This document shows positions 22,184-28,431 of a DNA stretch of 28,431 nucleotides, piece after piece. The notes beneath the pieces are model-generated. The model ran no database searches and was not told where the DNA came from. It saw only the letters and a list, made by a program, of their open reading frames with translations. Position numbers and translations under genes: made by a program. Within the stretch, counting starts at the first letter, position 1. Each line of letters opens with the position of its first letter. The stretch comes from a virus. The stretch covers positions 1 through 28,431 of IMG/VR virus record IMGVR_UViG_3300025849_000161. One strand, 5' to 3'.

Positions 22184-24121
22184 ATGGCAACTCCTCTAGT
22201 TAGAATACCGCAGCCAATGGGCGGCACAATGTATGCTTTCGCATCTTCTGCGAGAGATATGACTAGGGCTTTTAACAGTTCAGATTTAAATTTTGAGTTT
22301 AGTAAATATGCTTTATTAGATCTTCCAGATTTTACTGATTCAGTTAATGGTTCTAACACAATTGATTTCGAATTAAACCTTAAGCAAGCTTCGGGACAAA
22401 AATATGTTCCTGGTATGCCAAATGTTGACTTCGCTCAAACATTTCAGAACTATGCACTGAACTTAGAAGAACTTCTGTTGCAAGATGACGATTATGATCC
22501 TATCATTTTACAATCTGATGCTGAAAAAATATTCTTCAAATGGTTATCTGCTTTAGGCTCAATTGATTTTGTTGCAGCGGATTCAAATCAAACACTATTT
22601 GGTAATTACACTGAAAAAGTTAATGGAGCATTTGCGAGTGATAATTACGATAGAGTTGTAAAGTATTTAGGTACTATTGACGTAGAGAATGACGTTGCGT
22701 ATCAAGGTAACACATATCACGAGGTTTATATTAACGTACCAACTTCTGTTGGTTATACACCAACTGTATTGTTTAAACCAGGTAATTATAATACTACAGC
22801 AACTAAATTATACGCTTCGGATTATATAGAAGGCAGAGCGGGTCAAACACACCCAGATCCTAATATTAATATTAACACAGTGGTGGATGATTACACTTCT
22901 AATAGTGGAGCATATTACAATATTCAAACTAATGCTACGAATAGTGTTGGTTTGGAATTTAATGCCAATGCTTATGAAGAAATAAATAATAATCCTGACG
23001 TTAAGTCTTTATTAGATTTTGCTAAAAAAGGTCAAAAGTTTACTTTTAATGCTATTTTAGTTTACTATGACATTTATAGCCAATCAGTACCTGCAAATAG
23101 AGCGACTAATTTGTATGGTATTTTAATATTAGACGATATACAAGATTCTTATGGACCTGGTTCTAAAATTAACGAGCAAATTAAATATAAACCGAATGAA
23201 GTTACAGGTCTTAATGGTAATGCTTTTTCATTAAAATTAAATCTTAAATTTAATTCTTCATTAGACAATGTAGGTGTTGAAACAAGCGTTAATGATTTCA
23301 CAACGTTCTCTATGGATTTATTCATGGATACAACAACCGCACTAGAAAATGCAACTGAACTTCTTATTCAAGCCAATAACAGATATGCCAACATAGATGC
23401 TAGATTAGATAGTATAGAAAATTTGGTTACAGCGAGCGAAGATACAGCATCTCTTAGTAATAGAGTTGCTGAATTAGAAGAAGATTTCCAAAATGCTTCA
23501 ATTCAATTGGCAGATTCTAATTCTTTATTAGACTTAATTTCAAAGGCTCATAATAGAATTAATAAATTAATAGACGGTTCTATTCCAGTTGAATTACAAT
23601 ATAATACAGATGTTATATTTGCAGGTAAAGGTACAGAAATCGATAAATCTATTCCTAATAAAATTAAAATTAACAGTACAATAGACGGTTATACACTGAG
23701 TAGCATATATCTTTGGAATATTGCCGGAAATGCCATAGCTGGTCAAATTTCAACAACAAATAAGTTTGACATAGGTTTAGCTGGAGCTGGTGCTTCAAAG
23801 TTTGCAATTTGGTCTAGATTAGAATCTTTTTCTAATAGATTAAGTCTTAACGGTCTTATTGAAAATGATCCCGAAAGTGATCTTAATATATACATAGATG
23901 ACGGTGTTATATCTTGGAAAAAAGGACAAACATTTAAAATAGTATTTGACACAATAAATATGTTAGGTAATAATATTAAAATTTGGACTAGCACTACTAC
24001 TAACTATGATGTGTTAGTGGCTGATATAAACCCTAGTCAATTAATAACAAATAAACCATATATTGAATTAGTATGTATTGATCCTGCTAATTATCAATTT
24101 GAAGCTGATATTTTAAGATAA
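22184..24121 (+). CDS. Baseplate-periphery or fibre-connecting protein with central coiled coil
   Basis: 645 aa. It begins MATPLVRIPQPMGGTMYAFA, followed by two beta-rich domains to about residue 380. Residues about 386-465 form a coiled coil (ALENATELLIQANNRYANID onward; SNRVAELEEDFQNASIQLAD). The C-terminal about 175 residues are a beta domain (NKIKINSTIDGYTLSSIYLW ... IELVCIDPANYQFEADIL) of the sort found at fibre tips or collars. The layout fits an oligomeric rod. It ends 1 base before the next gene, so the two are coupled. Not assigned to a T4 gene; it occupies the gp8-gp11 position. Confidence 0.55.
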   Translation: MATPLVRIPQPMGGTMYAFASSARDMTRAFNSSDLNFEFSKYALLDLPDFTDSVNGSNTIDFELNLKQASGQKYVPGMPNVDFAQTFQNYALNLEELLLQDDDYDPIILQSDAEKIFFKWLSALGSIDFVAADSNQTLFGNYTEKVNGAFASDNYDRVVKYLGTIDVENDVAYQGNTYHEVYINVPTSVGYTPTVLFKPGNYNTTATKLYASDYIEGRAGQTHPDPNININTVVDDYTSNSGAYYNIQTNATNSVGLEFNANAYEEINNNPDVKSLLDFAKKGQKFTFNAILVYYDIYSQSVPANRATNLYGILILDDIQDSYGPGSKINEQIKYKPNEVTGLNGNAFSLKLNLKFNSSLDNVGVETSVNDFTTFSMDLFMDTTTALENATELLIQANNRYANIDARLDSIENLVTASEDTASLSNRVAELEEDFQNASIQLADSNSLLDLISKAHNRINKLIDGSIPVELQYNTDVIFAGKGTEIDKSIPNKIKINSTIDGYTLSSIYLWNIAGNAIAGQISTTNKFDIGLAGAGASKFAIWSRLESFSNRLSLNGLIENDPESDLNIYIDDGVISWKKGQTFKIVFDTINMLGNNIKIWTSTTTNYDVLVADINPSQLITNKPYIELVCIDPANYQFEADILR

Positions 24122-24122
24122 T

Positions 24123-27100
24123 ATGAACACTAATAACTCTATTTCTAATTCGCTCAAGAAACTACTTGAAATTAACTCTAATTCCTTAAAGACATTTGAG
24201 AGAATTAATGAGGCGATCACAACTGATCAAAAGGACGTACCTCTTGAGATACTAACAGATGAAGGCTCTAAAACAGTATATGTGCCCTCATTCGGTTATA
24301 TGAAAAGAGAATTAGAGAGATTAGATACTAATTTAAAATCTCTCTCTGGCTTAGGCAAAGGTAATACTAGAATTAAATTACCGGATGGTACATACCAAAA
24401 TATCATAACTTCTACGTTAAAGACTCCAGCGAATGATATTACTTCATTTAATAGACCTATAAACTTTTCAACAAAGCCAAATTACTTTTTTGAAGATTTT
24501 TTAAATCCTATATTGACAACGAGTATAAATGTTAGTGGTCAAATACCAAATAATACTGAGAGAATTTTAGTTAAAAGGATTGTATTTAATTCTTCTAATG
24601 CAACAACTGTTGAATACTTCAATACTAATTTTAAAAACCAGGACGGTTTAGATTATGAAACTGTAATTAGAGATATTGCAAATAATAATTTATCATATAT
24701 TTTAGACGAAGACACGAGAGACTTGCCATATAGAAGCACTCAATTTACGGGTAAATTTGATGTTTTAAAAATCAATAATTCTAAGAGAGAAGTAAAGGTT
24801 GATGGCGTTGTTAAAAATAGAGCTATTAAATTATACACATTAGATAAATTAACTTATACTGATTCTACTAAAGATCTTATGGAAACTGAGATGCTTAGAA
24901 TAGGAGATGAGTTGATGGTTCAGAGTGGATCTAAAAATACTAGATATAGAATAACTAGAGTTGATGGTTCTACTAATCAAGTTGAATTATTAGTGGTAGA
25001 AGGATATGAATCTATTAAAGTGGGTTCTAATCAATTGGGCATATATAAAAATGATAAATCTAATTTAAATATTAATATTAATGTAGGTTTTAACGAAAGA
25101 CTATTGGTGTTTGTTAAAGCTATTGATCCTGATTCAAAAATATTGGCTGAAAATTGGTCACCTGGAATTGGTTTATACACTAATGAATTAACACTTATTC
25201 AAGAAGACGGTTCTCAGATAAGATTAGATGATTATTATAAAGCAGAGGTTGCAGACTTTGGTAAATACATTTCTGCACTTAAAGAGGATTCTATTCCTCC
25301 GGCAACACAAGGTATCACACCCGATGCTCCATTGTTAGACGTTAACAACTTTAAGGTTGTGCAAATCAATGCTCACCTGACAGCTAATGATACTGCTGAT
25401 AAGATTAAAAAATTATCTGCTGATAAAGTTAATGTAGAAGAGAATATAAAAAAATTAGACGAGACTATTGTTAAAAAGAGGTCAGAAATGTCTACTAAGA
25501 AATATGATTCTACTATTCAAAAAGATAAAGATAGAAACGAATTAAATTCTTTAATTACTCAAAGAACAAGTGAGACTAGTTTATATAATAGTATTGTAAA
25601 TCAAATACAATCTCTGGCATCTGGTTCAAATGTAACTAAGATTGCACCTAAATATAGAGTTAGAGGATTTTGGGAAATACCATCATCAAAGAAAACTGCA
25701 GATACACTAGATCAAAATATTGTTCAGTTCGTATTACAATATAGATATCTTTCAACTAGCGGTAAAGCTAGTGAAGTAACACAATTACCTTTCACTGAAG
25801 GTACTAGGCAGAAAACTGCAGTATTTTCTAATTGGAATGAAATTAAAACTAAACCAAGAGATCGCTATAGAAATGCTGAAACCGGTAAATTTGAATGGCA
25901 AGATAGTTTAGTAGAAGATGCACAAGAAGTTAATTTTAATCAATTAGATTTACCTATTAATGAAGGTGAACTAATAGAAGTTAGAGTTAAGTCTGTCTCT
26001 GAAGCAGGTTATCCAACCAGTCCAATATACTCTGATTGGTCAGAAGCTATTACCATAGATTTCCCTATTACTGAAATAGACACTTCTAATGTAGAGACTT
26101 TATTAATGTCAAATTCAGCTGAAACAGCAGCGGTTAAAATATCTGAAGAATTAATTTCTAAAGGCGTATTTTCACATATTGATGATTCATTTAGCGCTAA
26201 TGAAAAATATTACGCGCACAGTGCAACAAGTATCGCGTCAGGATTTTTATCTAATGAACAAAAACCTATTTCAGTATATGATAAGATTGCTCAATTAGAG
26301 GCTCAGATAGCTGAACTAAAAGGTACTGTAGAAGTTGAATTAGGTGAACTAGTCGTCAAAGTAATGGATGAAGATGGAACAGTAACAGTGATTAACAATG
26401 GTACTAAGAATCAAATCTTCGCAGGATATTATACAGATGAGGTTGCAAGTTTAACGGTTAAAAAGGGTCATATTGTCACCAAGACATTTAAGCTTTTATT
26501 AGAAAATACTAAAGCAACTAAATTAGAATTAGTGGCTAGATTGGTCGGTGACAGAAACTTACCAGCATATAAATCCAGTGCAGCTGGAAATGCTATTACA
26601 GATAATGGATTTGGTGTAATGGTAAATGATTCTGGGACAGCAAACATAGATACTAAAGTTGCATCTGATAACTACTATACATCTGAAGGTAAATATGATT
26701 TGGCTCCAATACAATATCAAAATATAGATAGTAAATCTATTACATCATATGATTTATTAGCTGAAGCACCATATCAATCTGCACAAAGACGTGGACAATT
26801 TGTATATTCTAGATTTATGGATATTGCAAATCAAAATCCATTGTATGTTACCGAGTCATTATTAGAACCTGGTGTATCTAAATTAACTAATTATGAGTAT
26901 GCATTAAGTTATGCTGATATGAATGTAGATAGTAATACTATTTCAATATTGTCGCACACTGGTAATGGTGGATCTGTTGATTTCATATGGACTGGAACAT
27001 TTGGTAGAAATAACGGTAACAATTTAGATACTGAATTTTCACAATCAATGGTAGATGTGTGCAGTACTGCTACGTTAGGTGCGGCAAATTACAATAATGG

Positions 27101-27836
27101 ATTATTTATACATAAAAGTCATCCAGATTTAGAAAACCTATATGTTGACTTTTTAGATAACGTTGCTAATCAAAACAACGTAACTGATGCTGAACAGAAA
27201 AATAACATTAAAACACTTGTTGATAATGCTATTTATACAATGCCTATTACATCAACATATGCAACTGGAACAACATTCGTATACAGTGGCGTTAATTCGT
27301 TGATTGGTAATTCTTTTTCTACTTCAGCTGTAAATTCTACTAAAGCAACACAACAGTTAGCTTTCCAAAAAACATCTGAATTAATACCGTTAGGTGGGGA
27401 CAGAACATTTAAAATGTCCTTTGATGCAAACGATCAATATCTATTAGGTGGAAGATCATGTGGAGCATTTTTGTTTTTATCACCAATTAACTTAAATACA
27501 TTAAGAGTTGCTGGAGATACTAAACAGAGTAATAAGATTATAGAAAAACGTGTTGGCGATTTAGATAATTCTAACGCTATTTCGGTAGATATTATATTCC
27601 AATATAGAATGACAGATTATTTTGGTAATGATCCAGATTCAGATATAGGTAGAATAGGTGGACAAGCTAAATTAAGATTTCCTAATCTAACATATACCAA
27701 AAAAATAGGATTGGATATATTTGATAAACACGATCAACAGTTTTCATTTGATTTAGAAGTATTTGCTAAATATAGTCCTAAAGGTAAAAATTTAAATTCT
27801 ATTAGAGCTGCTAAGTTGACCAGATACGGTGACTAA
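24123..27836 (+). CDS. Very large baseplate/fibre protein with coiled coils and FnIII-like region
   Basis: 1237 aa. A helical N-terminus (SNSLKKLLEINSNSLKTFER) precedes a beta-rich part to about residue 415. A long coiled coil spans about 421-500 (TADKIKKLSADKVNVEENIK...). Residues about 505-650 look like fibronectin type III: KYRVRGFWEIP, QFVLQYRYLS and GELIEVRVKSVSEAGYPTSP followed by IYSDWSEAITI. A second short coiled coil lies at about 717-740 (YDKIAQLEAQIAELKG). The rest (about 745-1237) is mixed and beta-rich and could carry the outer domains. FnIII-like parts are common in baseplate-periphery proteins, where they often bind sugars. This is the largest gene in the window; the fibre role is inferred. 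Confidence 0.6.
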   Translation: MNTNNSISNSLKKLLEINSNSLKTFERINEAITTDQKDVPLEILTDEGSKTVYVPSFGYMKRELERLDTNLKSLSGLGKGNTRIKLPDGTYQNIITSTLKTPANDITSFNRPINFSTKPNYFFEDFLNPILTTSINVSGQIPNNTERILVKRIVFNSSNATTVEYFNTNFKNQDGLDYETVIRDIANNNLSYILDEDTRDLPYRSTQFTGKFDVLKINNSKREVKVDGVVKNRAIKLYTLDKLTYTDSTKDLMETEMLRIGDELMVQSGSKNTRYRITRVDGSTNQVELLVVEGYESIKVGSNQLGIYKNDKSNLNININVGFNERLLVFVKAIDPDSKILAENWSPGIGLYTNELTLIQEDGSQIRLDDYYKAEVADFGKYISALKEDSIPPATQGITPDAPLLDVNNFKVVQINAHLTANDTADKIKKLSADKVNVEENIKKLDETIVKKRSEMSTKKYDSTIQKDKDRNELNSLITQRTSETSLYNSIVNQIQSLASGSNVTKIAPKYRVRGFWEIPSSKKTADTLDQNIVQFVLQYRYLSTSGKASEVTQLPFTEGTRQKTAVFSNWNEIKTKPRDRYRNAETGKFEWQDSLVEDAQEVNFNQLDLPINEGELIEVRVKSVSEAGYPTSPIYSDWSEAITIDFPITEIDTSNVETLLMSNSAETAAVKISEELISKGVFSHIDDSFSANEKYYAHSATSIASGFLSNEQKPISVYDKIAQLEAQIAELKGTVEVELGELVVKVMDEDGTVTVINNGTKNQIFAGYYTDEVASLTVKKGHIVTKTFKLLLENTKATKLELVARLVGDRNLPAYKSSAAGNAITDNGFGVMVNDSGTANIDTKVASDNYYTSEGKYDLAPIQYQNIDSKSITSYDLLAEAPYQSAQRRGQFVYSRFMDIANQNPLYVTESLLEPGVSKLTNYEYALSYADMNVDSNTISILSHTGNGGSVDFIWTGTFGRNNGNNLDTEFSQSMVDVCSTATLGAANYNNGLFIHKSHPDLENLYVDFLDNVANQNNVTDAEQKNNIKTLVDNAIYTMPITSTYATGTTFVYSGVNSLIGNSFSTSAVNSTKATQQLAFQKTSELIPLGGDRTFKMSFDANDQYLLGGRSCGAFLFLSPINLNTLRVAGDTKQSNKIIEKRVGDLDNSNAISVDIIFQYRMTDYFGNDPDSDIGRIGGQAKLRFPNLTYTKKIGLDIFDKHDQQFSFDLEVFAKYSPKGKNLNSIRAAKLTRYGD

Positions 27837-27844
27837 TAAATCTG

Positions 27845-27854
27845 GATATATAAT
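27845..27854 (+). promoter_or_regulatory. Candidate phage promoter motif GATATATAAT
   Basis: The fourth GATATATA copy, in the 57-base gap before the last gene, starting 49 bases upstream of its ATG. The spacing is longer than in the other three, so this is the weakest of the set; a tataaa at 27875-27880 is an alternative element. Confidence 0.35.
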
Positions 27855-27893
27855 ACAGACATGAGAACTGTGTGTATAAAAAGATTTAAATAA

Positions 27894-28431
27894 ATGGCAG
27901 CAACACCTACGGCAATATCGATCAAAATTAACGGTTATACTGATTCACAACTTTCGTGTGATAATAGATCAACCGATAGTCCACGTCAATTATACTATGA
28001 TTCCGATGTAACACCGGAAATAGAAATAGGTACTATAATGTACATTACGTATGATAGTGTATTATTTCCAGGTGATGATTTATGGTATGCATTTGATGCT
28101 GGCATATCTTCTATACAGATAAATAACGCGGGTGAAGTAATTGACATATACGAATGTGTGGTACCAACTGCGACACCTACACCGACAGCGACACCAGAGC
28201 CTACAGCTACTGCGGCGCCAGAGCCTACACCAACTAAAGTACCTCCAACGGCAACTCCAGAACCTACAGCAGTTGAGCCTACAGCGACTCCAGAACCAAC
28301 ATCAGTTGAGCCTACACCGACAGCAACAGAAATTGAGCCTACACCAACTGAAACTGAAATTGAGCCTACACCAACTGAAACTGAAATTGAGCCTACACCA
28401 ACTGAAACTGAAATTGAGCCTACGCCAACTG
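27894..28431 (+). CDS. Fibre-like protein with Cys-bounded domain and Pro/Thr/Glu repeats (3' end outside window)
   Basis: At least 179 codons with no stop before the window ends. Residues 1-88 form a small beta domain flanked by Cys22 and Cys88 (QLSCDN ... ELWY-like stretch DDLWYAFDAG ... GEVIDIYEC). This pattern, with a Gly-x-x-x-Tyr turn and a final G.V..I..C, is common in tail-fibre-related proteins of Bacteroidota and their phages. From residue 91 the sequence is PTATPTPTATPEPT-type, then regular EIEPTPTET units that run off the end. Likely an extended, rigid Pro-rich stalk linking the domain to a further, unseen part. It starts ATGGCAGCA behind an A-rich leader. Role in host contact is inferred. 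Confidence 0.7.
   Translation, partial: MAATPTAISIKINGYTDSQLSCDNRSTDSPRQLYYDSDVTPEIEIGTIMYITYDSVLFPGDDLWYAFDAGISSIQINNAGEVIDIYECVVPTATPTPTATPEPTATAAPEPTPTKVPPTATPEPTAVEPTATPEPTSVEPTPTATEIEPTPTETEIEPTPTETEIEPTPTETEIEPTPT
28329..28431 (+). repeat. Perfect 27-bp tandem repeats encoding EIEPTPTET
   Basis: Units at 28329-28355, 28356-28382 and 28383-28409 are identical, encoding EIEPTPTET. A fourth starts at 28410 with one base change (aca to acg) and is cut by the window end. The upstream stretch (28162-28328) is a degenerate form of the same Pro/Thr/Glu pattern. Confidence 0.95.

Noticed and set aside
27838-27886. AAATCT/AGATTT pair as a hairpin in the last gap
   Set aside because: A 6-bp pair with a loop of nearly 40 bases in AT-rich sequence is expected by chance.
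28329-28431. CRISPR-like array
   Set aside because: Repeats are adjacent with no spacers, are multiples of three, and continue an open reading frame.

Overview
The window is a dense, AT-rich stretch of a large tailed-phage genome. It is part of the structural region of a contractile-tailed (myovirus) phage with a T4-type baseplate. All 25 genes recognised lie on the + strand, and most are separated by 0-20 bases or overlap. Almost no start codon has a Shine-Dalgarno sequence; the leaders are A/T-rich instead. Together with a phage-encoded lipoprotein, this suggests a host in the Bacteroidota, probably a flavobacterium-like AT-rich member. The host is an inference from these traits, not a sequence match. 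I saw no tRNA, rRNA, CRISPR array, insertion sequence or integrase, and no gene-free stretch longer than about 60 bases.

Layout: (1) 2-670 is the 3' end of an XPD/DinG-like SF2 helicase. (2) 682-1542 is a lipoprotein with aromatic/Gly/Asn-rich and Arg/Thr/Pro-rich parts. (3) 1549-4085 holds six small unrecognised genes, two overlapping out of frame by 74 bases. (4) 4137-12795 is the tail-tube/hub module: a 611-aa virion protein, a gp53-like LysM-type wedge protein, a gp27-like hub with an extra Pro/Glu/Thr linker and a likely Ig-like domain, a possible tube-fold protein, an OB-fold spike without lysozyme, and a 571-aa unknown protein. (5) 12842-15488 holds two non-structural-looking genes: a protein with four S1 RNA-binding domains, and an amidoligase-like enzyme fused to a Cys-rich beta-helix-like tail. 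(6) 15493-21584 is the wedge module: a neck-like protein, gp25, gp6/gpJ, a 93-aa protein and a large gp7-like protein. (7) 21598-28431 holds fibre or baseplate-periphery proteins, ending in a gene with perfect 27-bp in-frame repeats that runs off the window.

Four of the few real intergenic gaps (before 4137, 12842, 14181 and 27894) each carry GATATATA 27-49 bases upstream of the start, a candidate phage (late) promoter. The S1 gene and the amidoligase gene each have their own copy.

For novelty, the strongest items are the S1-like protein inside the baseplate cluster of an SD-less phage, the amidoligase/beta-helix fusion, and the shared GATATATA motif.
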